Made by a program: the position numbers and the translations under genes
Notes under the pieces: generated by a model
What the model saw: the letters and a program-made list of their open reading frames with translations, nothing else
The model's database searches: none
Told to the model about the DNA's origin: nothing
Assembly (NCBI GenBank): GCA_947179485.1
Contig: OX359250.1
Coordinates: 32,002,654-32,066,653, forward strand
DNA from: Allacma fusca
Lineage: Eukaryota > Arthropoda > Collembola > Symphypleona > Sminthuridae
DNA length: 64,000 nucleotides
Direction: 5' to 3'
Shown here: positions 1 to 10,428 of the stretch, one piece after another
How the letters are laid out: each line of letters opens with the position of its first letter
Numbering within the stretch: position 1 is the first letter of the stretch

Positions 1-2260
1 AGATAATTTGAAAAAATCATACTACGATATTAAAGCATGAAGTAACAGGAAGATGACTGCCGTCTGTAATCTGCCTCTGGGTTGTTCTTTCGGCTTCGAA
101 CTAAAATTTAAGTATCTTAAGAAACAACAAGGCATTTCAAAAATTCCTTACTCTACCTCAACAGACTTCATAAAATGTTTAGAAGTAGGATTTACCTGAC
201 TGATAACTCGGGTGCTCTTCCACCTCTGAAGCACTTCTACTAACATCTGGTCTCAACCTGATCTGAATATTCAAAAATAAAGGCTCAACTCTACTAGACA
301 GTAATGAATACAGTTACGAGGGGAACAAAAATGTGATTTTACATTCTACGCACGAATTTCGATTCACCACGGATTCTTTGGTTGAATGTTGTAACAATCC
401 AGCACATAAGTAAATTCTCAAAACTGTTGCACTATCAATAGAACCTAATTATTATTGTACGACAGTACGTGATATTACTACTATACTACAACTAGCAATA
501 AAAATTGTATGTTAAATTCACTAAAAAATATTATTGATGCTATACAAGGAAATAAAGCAAGTTATTTTTTTGTGTTCAGTTTATTGTTACTTGGGAACTT
601 TGATTCCCGTCGTAATTATCCAGCAGATTCATTCCATAATATCAAAATTCGGGCCTCCTATCCGTAACCTAAAAAGAGCCTTCAATTGAAACATGAAGAA
701 AAAACGGACGCACACAATCACCCGCATTATATTATAGCATTTAAACGAAAATAATCTGGGAAGACAAAAGATACAATAAACCCAAGCAACTTGCGTATAA
801 TTACGAAAATGGTGAAATTACCGAAAATTTTGTTGGACGCATTCAGGAATTCAATCAGGTCACCCGCATTTTATAAAATGATATTTGGATTATTTAGGGA
901 ATGAGGGGCTGAAAAACTTCCTTTTAACTTATTGTTAGTTTCCTAGGCCTAGAATTACGGTCACAATCGTCAAAAATATGCATCAAAGTCGAGATTGTTT
1001 TAGGAGTTTAGGAATGTCAAATATTTATTTCCGACCAAAATTTTTTTCAAAAATATTTGTGCTGCTCTGTTGTAGGAAATTTTATTGGCTTTCAAACGAG
1101 CTATCAAACAGGACTCTATGTTGATAATTTTCGGGATCAACAGTAAGAACAGAAAGTCAGGTTGGGAAAATTCATGAACACGATCAAAGATGTGGAAATT
1201 AGTGATCATAACTTGACATTTTTTCATGAACGCTGTCGTTTCTAGAAATACAAATTTGAAAACATAATTTTTGTAAAATTTCAAGAGGATTCATTTGAGC
1301 CTAACACTATCTTTCCAAATAAAAAAATTCGGTTTCAGAAACTGAAAGTGTAAGGCAAGCTTAATAAAGTAATTACCTTACAAAATTAATATTTTTTCTT
1401 TCCTTTCAATCTTGTCTCACATTTTCAGTTTCAAAAACCGAAATGTTTGCTTGTAAAAATGATACTAAGCTCAAATGAATCCCCTTGAAATTTGATACAC
1501 ACATATCGTTTTGAGATATTTTTAAAAACGACAGAGCATTCATGAAAAAATGGCAAGATCATAAGATCTCATATCCGCATCTTTCCTCGTGATGATGAAT
1601 TTCCCCAACCTCGGTCTCTGTTATTAGGGGCCATGCCCACAATTCTGAACTTAGAGACCTGTTAGGTAGGTCATCCTAAGGCCAATTAAGTTTCCTAGAA
1701 ACAAGCGTCTAACATTTATTCGGAAAACTTTCGAAATTTCAACAAACAAATTTAAGCCATTTGAAACTCCCAAAATGTGACCTTTTCATAAAATTGACTT
1801 TGCTCCACTTCCTTGATCAATGTTATCCACAGATTTTGAGCTATGGGGATAAAATAAATTTTAAAAAATCTGGAAAAACATTTGCTTGAAAAAAGGGGAT
1901 CACATATTTTTCGTCATTGTCCCTTATATGGGCTTGGGGTGAGACGAAATAAGGGAAAAACACCTTTTACAGTAAAACCTGTATATAGTTTTTAGGACTG
2001 TTGTAATTTGACGAACTTTTAATATGTAAAATGCTGCTCGGTCATTCAAAAATATATGAGCTTTCTCCAACAATTCGATCTACGATTACTTAGGCATTGA
2101 ATTCGATCTGTGTGTCTATGTATAGAACGTCGTATATTTTTTAAATATGCGGTTAAGCAGTAAACTGAATTGATGCGTGCAAAACTTTAGGTTTCCTTGC
2201 CCATTAATTCAGTATTGCTCATTGTGTCAAACTTTCCGATCAGCTTAGTTCAGCATACAC
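1..2260. other. Non-coding stretch, no gene seen
   Basis: AT-rich DNA with no long open frame and no recognisable protein fragment on either strand. The longest open frame is a 94-residue one on the minus strand at 1000-1284; it is low in complexity and overlaps an inverted repeat, so I do not treat it as a gene. The only structure I see is the fold-back repeat listed separately. Confidence 0.6.
1150..1625. repeat. Imperfect fold-back inverted repeat, arms about 210 bp
   Basis: The left arm (about 1150-1360) and the reverse complement of the right arm (about 1411-1625) share a long series of words in the same order: AGGTTGGG, AAAGATG, CATTTTTTCATGAA, TGTCGTTT, AAATTTCAAG, GGATTCATTTGAGC, TTCGG and GAAACTGAAA. 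About 50 bp separates the arms. Similarity looks like roughly three quarters by eye, so the structure is old. It could be a decayed foldback transposon or a local inverted duplication. I did not find a target-site duplication. Confidence 0.6.
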
Positions 2261-5055
2261 AAGAAAATTATTAATTCATCATAATTTGAAGAACTTGACT
2301 TGAACTTGAAAAATTGACTAAACGAGGTATCTGTACTTTTACTTGATGAATCAAGTTTCTCAAGCAACTTGAGTATTCAAGTGCGCGATTTTCAAGTTCA
2401 TTTTGTAGAACTTGATTAGAACTTGACGTTCAAGCTGGACACGTAACTTGACTTGAACGTGAACTTGCTTTCGTGAATGCTTACATTGCTTTTCAGTGAC
2501 AAAAATCCAAGTTATATTCAAGTTTTATTCAAGTACTTCCATTCAGTGTACTTGAACTTGACTTGATTTTGCTATCACGTAATAAATTATCAACTTGAAC
2601 TTGATCGAACTTGAACTTGAAAATTCAAGTTAAAATTATAATTTCATTTGAACTTGATGTTCAAGTTTCAAGTTACAAAATTGTTTGCACTTGACTTGAC
2701 TTAAACTTGATACGCACTTGAACTTTTCAAGTTATACTTGAACTTGAACGCAGCTCTGCTACTCGATGCATGACCGTTATTCATACAGCGTAGAGTATCT
2801 TGAGAACATTAAAATGTTTATAAAATGGTTGACACGACTACTTCAACGAAAATTATCTAGAAGAATTTCCGTAAAAAAGACACTTGAGTATTACATCCCA
2901 TTCCTTATTAGGTCACGAAAGGGTCAATTACATACAAATGACTCCTGAACTAATCAAATACATACACATTCGCTTTCACTAGTAGTAGTTTCATTTCATC
3001 CAAGTTTTATATATTGAAGTTTTATTATACTTACAATAATGGCCCTCGCATCACGTCCTTGGTAAATTCCTTGGAGAATGCCTCAGCACACGACATATGT
3101 TCCCGGAATATTATTTATCCCCAAAATCCTCACCTGCACTCTCCCCTTTAGTTTTTCAAATCCTCCCATTCACCCCAAACTATTCGTCAGTGCCAATATT
3201 TTCATCATTTTCCAACTTCTCAAGTGTAAACATTTCCAAGTCAAATAATACTACATTCTAGGGCAAGTTTGAATTTTTCGCTTGAAATCCCAATTTCAAG
3301 TTTAATTTCAAGGTCAAGGATGAATTTCAGGGTCAAATATGAAATTTATTCAAAGAATGGTGCTTTTTCGAATTATTATAGTTTCAAGTTTGAGTTTGAA
3401 ATGGAAAGTCAATGTTGCAAGTCAATTCTAATAAATTCTAGAACGAAGGCCAGTTTTAAGGTCAAGTTTGAAATTCTAGTTCAGGTTTCACAGCAAAATT
3501 TCATTTAAGTATGTCAAGTTTTGGCTTACTCAGCACAGATTCAAGGTCGGATTTAACATTCAAGTTTAAGTTTTTACAAAGGTCAAGTTTCAAGTATGAC
3601 CTTTGATTTTAGGGTCAAGTTTCAAGTATCAGCTTTGATTTTAGGGTCAAGTTTCAAGTGTAAGCTTTGATTTTCAAGGTCAAGTTTCAAGAATGAGCTT
3701 TGATTTTTGGGTCAAGTTTCAGGTGTGAGCTTTGATTTTAAGGTCAAGTTTCAAGTATGAGCTTTGATTTTTGGGTCAAGTTTCAAGTGTACGCTTTGAT
3801 TTTTAAAATCGAGTTTCAAATTTAGCTACAAATTTTAAGATCAAGTTTCAAATTTTAACAACAAATTTTAAGGTGAATTATCAAGTGTGAGTTTCAATTC
3901 TCACGATCGGGTTAAAAATTGAAGTTTCAAGAGAATTTTGTTAGGGGCTGAAGTTAAACTTTTAGGTTAGAATTTGAAGTCAAGTTTGAAAATTGTAGGT
4001 ATATTGGATTTTTTGTCCTTGACACGCGTATAAATGCGTTACTGGAGAGAAGCTTGCCATGAGTTATTTTGTTGAGATTATTGGCCCGGATCAATAATTG
4101 AGTTGAAGAGGGAGACAAGGAAGTTGAAGTGAGGAGTTGAGTGTGTGAAGATTATGGGGAAGCGGAGAAAGTAAGGAAAGGGGGAAATGGGAAGAAAGTG
4201 AGAAGAGCTGGAGGTTATGAAGAAAAATGTTGTTCCCTGGAAATATGTATTTGGTTAAAAACAAAAGTAAGGAAACTTTGGTCTTCTCTTTTCCCTTTGA
4301 GCACCTCCAACTCCCGAATTCCCTATAACTCTCATTTTTTCCCATTGACCCTTACGCAACTGACTGTACGTACAAGTACTTACACTTTTTACACAGCTAT
4401 AGCTCAAACTTTGATTGTCTCCGTATTTTTCCCTTCTTCTTTCCTCCACCTAATTCCTTTCTCTTCTCTTATGTGCTTAAGTCCTCAAAGGATATACTTA
4501 TTATTAACTTTTCGAGTGGCTCTCCGTCCCTTTCACAAACAGCTCCGTTCAGTGCTGTTCAGTTCAAGTGCTGGTAGTAAGTCAAGTATGGCTAATTTCA
4601 GCTGCCAAGTCCATTCCAACTTACACTTGAGACAATCCTTAAGTACTTGTTCAAGTAGCGCTGCTTCTTAAGGCAGGTCAATGTCTTAAATTAATTTCAG
4701 CATCTTGCTACACTTCAAATATTTCAAGCTTATTTCAATATTCAAGTGTACCTCAAGTACAACTTTCAATAGTCTTCAATAGTTCAAGTGACGCTTGAAA
4801 GGTCTAGATTTCAAGTTTGAGTAGCACTTGAAAATTCTGAAATTTAAGTATCATTGAAAGATTCAGAATATCAAATAGCATTAAAATTTCAAATCTAAAG
4901 TAGCACTTCAAAATTTCAGGTGCTACTTGAAAGTTTCAAGTGGCACTTCAAATATCAGATAGTACTTCAAAATTTCAAGTGCCACCTGAATTTTTCAAGT
5001 AGTACTTCAAAATTTTAGGTGGCACTTAAAAGTTACAAGTAGAACTCAAAAATTT
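2261..5055. repeat. TCAAGT/ACTTGA-rich degenerate satellite, left part
   Basis: The hexamer TCAAGT and its complement ACTTGA recur densely and in both orientations from about 2270 to 2760, thin out, then return from about 3250 to 5055. Local order emerges in places (see the 32-bp array). Several open frames cross the block, the longest 176 residues at 4141-4671, but they have no recognisable domain and no clear splice structure, so I treat them as chance. The block is interrupted at 5064 by a hAT element and resumes after it. Confidence 0.7.
3585..3800. repeat. Tandem array, unit about 32 bp
   Basis: About seven successive copies of a unit reading GGTCAAGTTTCAAGTATGAG followed by CTTTGATTTT and one to three variable bases. 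Copies differ at a few positions and decay to the right, where the unit dissolves into looser TCAAG words by about 3900. The array sits within the larger TCAAGT-rich block. Confidence 0.75.
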
Positions 5056-5063
5056 CAGGTAGC

Positions 5064-6213
5064 CAGACCTGGATAACGTTATGGTATAACGTTATTGAAT
5101 AACGTTATTAACGGAAAAATGACAATAACGGTTTTTGAAATCAAACCGAAAACCAAAAAACAAATATTTACGATAAACGAAAACAAACCATAAATGTGTT
5201 TTAGTAAAAACCGAAACCGAAACTGAAACGGAAAAAATACGGTTATTTTAGGTTTTTCCTCAACTGTAAAGGCAACCAGTACTCAAACTTCCAACTGTCG
5301 ATTGAACTCAGCGTGAAGGTATGCTGTTTGATTACGGGGCAAATTGTAAACGTATTTTATGAGTATGTATGCACATATCGGTACGTTGATTACTTACCTA
5401 GTACACATAAATTGCTTATTGTCATATTCAATTAATTTAAGCGTATTTCGACTTGTGTATTGTTAGTTTCATACAAACATACATCTGCTAATTATTTTTC
5501 GATTTCAGCATATTTTGGTTTCTGCTAATAGTGCTAATTATTGTTAGTTCCACTTTATTAACAAGTTGTCGACCAGTCTGAAGCTAATGTTTCCCATGAC
5601 GAGGAAGACGCGTTTGAAGTATTTCTTAGGAATAAAGACAAAAACAAAGAATCTGCATATGCGGCTACTGTGTGCAGTAGAACAGCATTGTTGGAAGGTT
5701 TAGCCTTATAATTCCGAGTGAAAAAAATAAAAAAGGAGTAAAGTGTGATCTATTCGAATGGTGGGCCAGTATTGGTCCGACTTCATTGATATACAGATAT
5801 AGCTAGAGTAATTATTTGCCTCGCTGCAACTCAAGTGAGTGTTGATCGCCCGTTTTCACCCTTAGCAATTGTCCTACCGGAAAGACGAAGCAGTATGATG
5901 GACGAGGTATTGAACGCTGTTTTGTTCCTTCGAACTAATGGATTTTGAATGGTATATCTTATGAAGTTTCCGTGGTTTTGAAATGTTTGAATAATACTTG
6001 TGTTATTAGTCCAATCAAATGAATTTAAAAATATGTCCATAAAATTTGTTGAATACCGTTATTAACCGTTTAACCGAATTCGTTTTGATTGAAAACCGTT
6101 TTAACCGATAACGGTATTTTAAAATAACGAAAACAAAAACGAAAACGGAGAAACATTTTTCAGTAACGTATGAGGAACTAACGGAAACCTTATTTTTCGG
6201 TTATCCAGGTCTG
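5064..6213 (+). mobile_element. hAT superfamily DNA transposon, decayed copy
   Basis: The element has a perfect 14-bp terminal inverted repeat, CAGACCTGGATAAC at the left and its complement at the right. It is flanked by identical 8-bp duplications, CAGGTAGC at 5056-5063 and 6214-6221. An 8-bp target duplication is the hAT hallmark, and the interior keeps a hAT dimerisation-domain fragment. At 1,150 bp it is far shorter than an autonomous hAT, and the remaining coding pieces lie in different frames with stops, so it is not active by itself. Both subterminal regions are rich in AACGTTAT or AACCGTTA words, as expected of transposase-binding regions. It inserted into the TCAAGT-type repeat: the flanks read as one continuous array when it is removed. 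Confidence 0.92.
5566..5948 (+). pseudogene. hAT transposase remnant, C-terminal dimerisation region
   Basis: Positions 5808-5948 translate in one frame to a 46-residue stretch containing AATQVSVDRPFSPLAIVLPE and later LNAVLFLRTNGF, then a stop. This matches the conserved C-terminal dimerisation segment of hAT transposases (typically ...VPATSVSVERLFS... then ...LLEAILFLR). An upstream piece in another frame, near 5734-5797, reads CDLFEWWASIGPTSL, which also fits the hAT region just before the dimerisation domain. A third piece from about 5570 (EEDAFEVFLRNKDKNKE) is compatible but weaker. At least one frameshift and an in-frame stop separate the pieces, and the N-terminal zinc finger and catalytic core are missing. 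This is a fossil of an internally deleted copy. Confidence 0.8.
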
Positions 6214-6221
6214 CAGGTAGC

Positions 6222-6774
6222 ACTCAAAATTTCAAGGAGTAATTGAAAAGGTGAAGTACGGGTGGAAGTAGTGTGAATTTGGGTATGCATTGAAAGAGCA
6301 GTGGCTGAACAGAGCTGTATTATGAAGTGAAGGAACCATTAAGCGTTGAGTGAGTTGGTAGAAGTATATAAGGATTACATAATAACTGTTGCGAGAGGCT
6401 TTTGACCGCAGTTATTAATGGCTGGCATTTGACAAGAAATTAACTCCCGTAGGATTTGTAGGGACCAACTTGTTTAATTACTTTCCACAAGTATTATTCC
6501 TAGGCCATGGATATGCTCCAGCAAAACAAATTCCCACCTTCGTAAATCTCACCCTTCCCACATTTCTTACAACTTGAGTAACACATTGTGAAGGTCAAGT
6601 CAAGTCTGGCGCTACAAGTCAAGTAATGAATCAAGTTTCACGGATTTAATTCCTTTGAACGGACAAACATGACAAGCTAAATGCTTTAAAGGTAAAGTGC
6701 CAACTCAAAATTCATAACACGATACGAGAATTTAAATGCGAATCTAGTTCAAGTTCAGATATTTAAAGTGACAC
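6222..6774. other. TCAAGT-type repeat resuming after the hAT insertion
   Basis: After the duplicated CAGGTAGC the TCAAG/ACTTG words continue at low density. No gene and no ordered tandem structure is visible before the 53-bp array. Confidence 0.5.
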
Positions 6775-7030
6775 TTGAAGTTGCAAAGTTACTTCAACTT
6801 CATGTCCACATCTACTTGACTTGAAGTTGCAAAGTTACTTCAACTTCATGTCCACATCTACTTGACTTGAAACTTGAAGTTGCAAAGTTACTTCAACTTC
6901 ATGTCCACATCTACTTGATTTGAAACTTGAAGTTGCAAAGTAACTTCAACTTCATGTCCACATCTACTTGATTTGAAACTTGAAGTTGCAAAGTAACTTC
7001 AACTTCATGTCCACATCTACTTGATTTGAA
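6775..7030. repeat. Tandem array, unit 53 bp, five copies
   Basis: The phrase TTGCAAAGTTACTTCAACTT followed by CATGTCCACATCTACTTGA occurs five times, starting near 6781, 6827, 6880, 6933 and 6986. The spacing is 46 bp once and then 53 bp three times; the difference is a missing AACTTGA-like heptamer in the first interval. The last three copies share the variant ACTTGATTTG and the last two or three share AAAGTAAC, so the array probably grew from its right side. Confidence 0.9.
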
Positions 7031-7099
7031 ACTTAAATTTTATACTTGACTTAAACTCGAAATTTATACTTGACCTAAATAATGAAACTTGTGCTTGAC

Positions 7100-7575
7100 T
7101 TGACCTTAAACTCAACTTGAACTTGACCTTAAGCTTAAATCGACTTGAACTTGACCTTAAGCTTAAATCGACTTGAACTTGACCTTAAGCTTAAATCGAC
7201 TTGAACTTGACCTTAAGCTTAAATCGACTTGAACTTGACCTTAAGCTTAAATCGACTTGAACTTGAACTTGACCTTAAGCTTAACTTCTACTTGACTTGA
7301 CCTTAAATCGACTTGAACTTGAACTTGACCTTAAGCTTAACTTCTACTTGACTTGACCTTAAATCGACTTGAACTTGAACTTGACCTTAAGCTTAACTTC
7401 TACTTGACTTGACCTTAAATCGACTTGAACTTGTACTTGACCTTAAGCTTAACTTCTACTTGACTTGACCTTAAATCGACTTGAACTTGTACTTGACCTT
7501 AAGCTTAACTTCTACTTGACTTGACCTTAAACTCGACTTGAACTTGACCTTAAGCTTAAACTCAACTTGACCTTG
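7100..7575. repeat. Tandem arrays, units 28 bp and 56 bp
   Basis: From about 7140 to 7255 the 28-bp unit CGACTTGAACTTGACCTTAA plus GCTTAAAT repeats about five times. From about 7250 to 7530 it gives way to a 56-bp unit that contains the same CGACTTGAACTTGA core followed by CCTTAAGCTTAACTTCTACT and TGACTTGACCTTAAAT, also repeated about five times. The longer unit looks like a derivative of the shorter one that gained a second ACTTGACTTGACC segment. Confidence 0.9.
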
Positions 7576-7619
7576 AACGTAACCTTAAGCTTAAACTCTA
7601 CATGAACATGACCTTAAGT

Positions 7620-8600
7620 TTAAGCTAGACTGTGAATTTGATCTTGACTTGAACTTGACTTTACGCTTAATAGCTTGACTGTAAATTTTATTTTGACTTG
7701 AACTTGACTTTACGCTTAAGCTTGACTGTAAATTTTATCTTGACTTGAACTTGACTTTACGCTTAAGATTGACTGTAAATTTTATCTTGACTTGAACTTG
7801 ACTTGAAATTTTATCTTGACTTGAACTTGACTTGAAATTTTATCTTGACTTGAACTTGACTTGAAATTTTATCTTGACTTGAACTTGACTTGAAATTTTA
7901 TCGTGACTTGAACTTGACTTGAAATTTTATCTTGACTTGAACTTGACTTGAAATTTTATCGTGACTTGAACTTGACTTGAAATTTTATCTTGACTTGAAC
8001 TTGACTTGAAATTTTATCGTGACTTGAACTTGACTTGAAATTTTATCTTGACTTGAACTTGACTTGAAATTTTATCGTGACTTGAACTTGACTTGAAATT
8101 TTATCTTGACTTGAACTTGACTTGAAATTTTATCTTGACTTGAACTTGACTTGAAATTTTATCTTGACTTGAACTTGACTTGAAATTTTATCGTGACTTG
8201 AACTTGACTTGAAATTTTATCTTGACTTGAACTTGACTTGAAATTTTATCGTGACTTGAACTTGACTTGAAATTTTATCTTGACTTGAACTTGACTTGAA
8301 ATTTTATCTTGACTTGAACTTGACTTGAAATTTTATCTTGACTTGAACTTGACTTGAAATTTTATCTTGACTTGAACTTGACTTGAAATTTTATCGTGAC
8401 TTGAACTTGACTTGAAATTTTATCTTGACTTGAACTTGACTTGAAATTTTATCGTGACTTGAACTTGACTTGAAATTTTATCTTGACTTGAACTTGACTT
8501 GAAATTTTATCTTGACTTGAACTTGACTTGAAATTTTATCGTGACTTGAACTTGACTTGAAATTTTATCTTGACTTGAACTTGACTTGAAATTTAAAGTA
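7620..8600. repeat. Tandem array, unit 29 bp, about 27 copies
   Basis: From about 7795 the unit ACTTGAACTTGACTTGAAAT plus TTTATCTTG repeats with very little divergence to about 8590. The main variation is one base in the last word, ATCTTG or ATCGTG. The preceding 7620-7795 stretch holds longer, more diverged relatives with GACTTTACGCTTAA. The near identity of copies points to recent homogenisation. Confidence 0.92.
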
Positions 8601-9595
8601 GACTTGAACTTGAAACTTAGAATTGGCCCGATCTCGTCCTCAAACATGAACTTTAATACTACTGGACTGAAAATGTGAAACAAATACTGAAACTCGAGGC
8701 TTATTGTGAAGTTAGAATTAGTGAAGTGATACGGAAGTAGAATATATTTATTGCTCGGTTATTGATTTGAGAAGGTTATTAAATGTAGGATGGATGTGAA
8801 GTATCCATGTGAAGTATCGATGGAGATGCGGGAAAGAGCTACTGAAAGGATTTGGTCCTTACGTGTTTCAAGCTGAGCACCTCCTTTCAAGGGAATTAAT
8901 CAGATTTAAGCCTTGGTCGTAAGCACCTTGTGTCTTTGTGGAATTGCATAGGAAAGTGTTCTGGGCTCCATTAATGGGTTGTCCTCGTGGCCCAATTCCC
9001 GTCTCCCGCCCTTTACACTCGAATGGAGCTCATGAGCAATTTTCGGGAATTTTTCAAGTCGTACTGCTTTCAAGGTACTTTCAAAAAATCCAGCTCCATA
9101 TGCGAGAGAAAAGCAAGAAAAAATGGAGGAAAAGGCTTCTTTAGATCTCCGTTGCTTTGTGAGGCTCTTTGTTGCCCTAAAAGTCCTTGCCTTTCTTCAC
9201 CAATTTTTTGGGTTCGAATAAAAAGCATTCTGGCCTCGCTCAACCTTTTTTCCCTCTCGCAATTTTTCTTCGCGTATAAATTTTCGCTTGAGAAAACATA
9301 CAAAGGAATGTGCATGGCGAAGGTTGAGATTTATCTCATGTGAATTGGAAATCCCATGTAAATTTCAGCCAGAGCTCCGGAGTGAAAAGTCTTCAATTTC
9401 ACTTCCGCTTCAATCCTCAATTCACTCCAAAATCCTACGTGAGAAGCTCACTCAAGTGTGCTAAAAGTCCTGCCCACACATAAGTATACAATCATTATAG
9501 CTACAGCAGCTCCATTATACCTATGCTGCAAACCAAAGGTCAAGCCATGGTCAAGTTAGGGCTGAGGTTAAGTATTTTTAATTTCCATTTTTCAA
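8601..9595. other. Non-coding stretch between satellite arrays
   Basis: Overlapping open frames occur on both strands at 8938-9343 (up to 118 residues), but none shows a recognisable domain or splice context. I see no gene here. Confidence 0.5.
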
Positions 9596-9599
9596 GTTG

Positions 9600-9880
9600 A
9601 TGTAGTTTCTCGAACTTGAACTTGATCTTGAACTCATACCTGATCTTGAACTTCAGTAGAACTTGAACTCATACTTGATCTTGAACTTCACTAAAACTTG
9701 AACTCATACTTGATATTGAACTTGAACTCATACTTGATATTAAACTTGAACTCATACTTGATATTGAACTCGAACTCATTCTTGATATTGAACTTGAACT
9801 CATACTTGATATTGAACTTGAACTCATACTTGATATTGAACTTGAACTCATACTTGATATTTAACTTGAACTCAAGCTTG
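9600..9880. repeat. Tandem array, unit 24 bp, about ten copies
   Basis: The unit ACTTGATATTGAACTTGAAC plus TCAT repeats about ten times with small changes (ATCTTG for ATATTG at the left end). It creates repetitive open frames on both strands (Asn-Ser-Tyr-Leu-Ile-Leu on plus, Met-Ser-Ser-Ser on minus), which are a by-product of a 24-bp period being a multiple of three. Confidence 0.9.
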
Positions 9881-10428
9881 AACTATATAGAAATTCTATA
9901 TTCTAGCTGATAATTACTTTTTGCCTATTTTGTTGAGATGGAACTAAAGGAAGTAAAACGTTTTCATTTACGCAACTATAGTGTTTATCAAACATTGTCG
10001 TTTCGGAAAGGAAAGTGTTCCTTGCTGCTTTTTTTTCAATATTTTTTTTGGTTGAAAAGGGTAAAAATAAAATTTACAGATTTTTTGTTTAAAGTCTGCA
10101 AATAATATAAAAGGCTAAAGGTGCAATGGTTGCTCACGTTAAATATACAACTAAATACGAAAACCACCACCAATCACGATCCTCGCCACTACGTTGAAGC
10201 TTTTAGTAAGACACTAACTCCATTTATCCCCAATGACCAATCGGACACGTCTGTCCATTTCATTATGATCAAATCTCAAGGTAAGTTTAGTTCAGTTATT
10301 CAGTTTAGATAATCAATGAATTACAAGATTAAGATTATTGCAATCATATTATTGAAACTTATTTCTCAGACCTTGAAGTCCGACTGACTATGCACTGTGC
10401 TCCGTGGAAATATCCACACCCGGAGTAA

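Noticed and set aside
4141-4671. 176-residue open frame on the plus strand
   Set aside because: It lies within the TCAAGT repeat block, has no recognisable domain and overlaps open frames on the opposite strand; composition looks like chance.
6775-8600. Regularly spaced repeats considered as a CRISPR-like array
   Set aside because: There are no unique spacers between repeats, and the host DNA is clearly animal with spliced genes; this is ordinary satellite DNA.
8938-9343. Overlapping open frames of up to 118 residues on both strands
   Set aside because: They share the same bases in competing frames, with no family match and no splice context.
9669-9910. Repetitive open frames (Met-Ser-Ser-Ser and Asn-Ser-Tyr-Leu-Ile-Leu repeats)
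   Set aside because: They are direct products of a 24-bp tandem array, whose period is a multiple of three.
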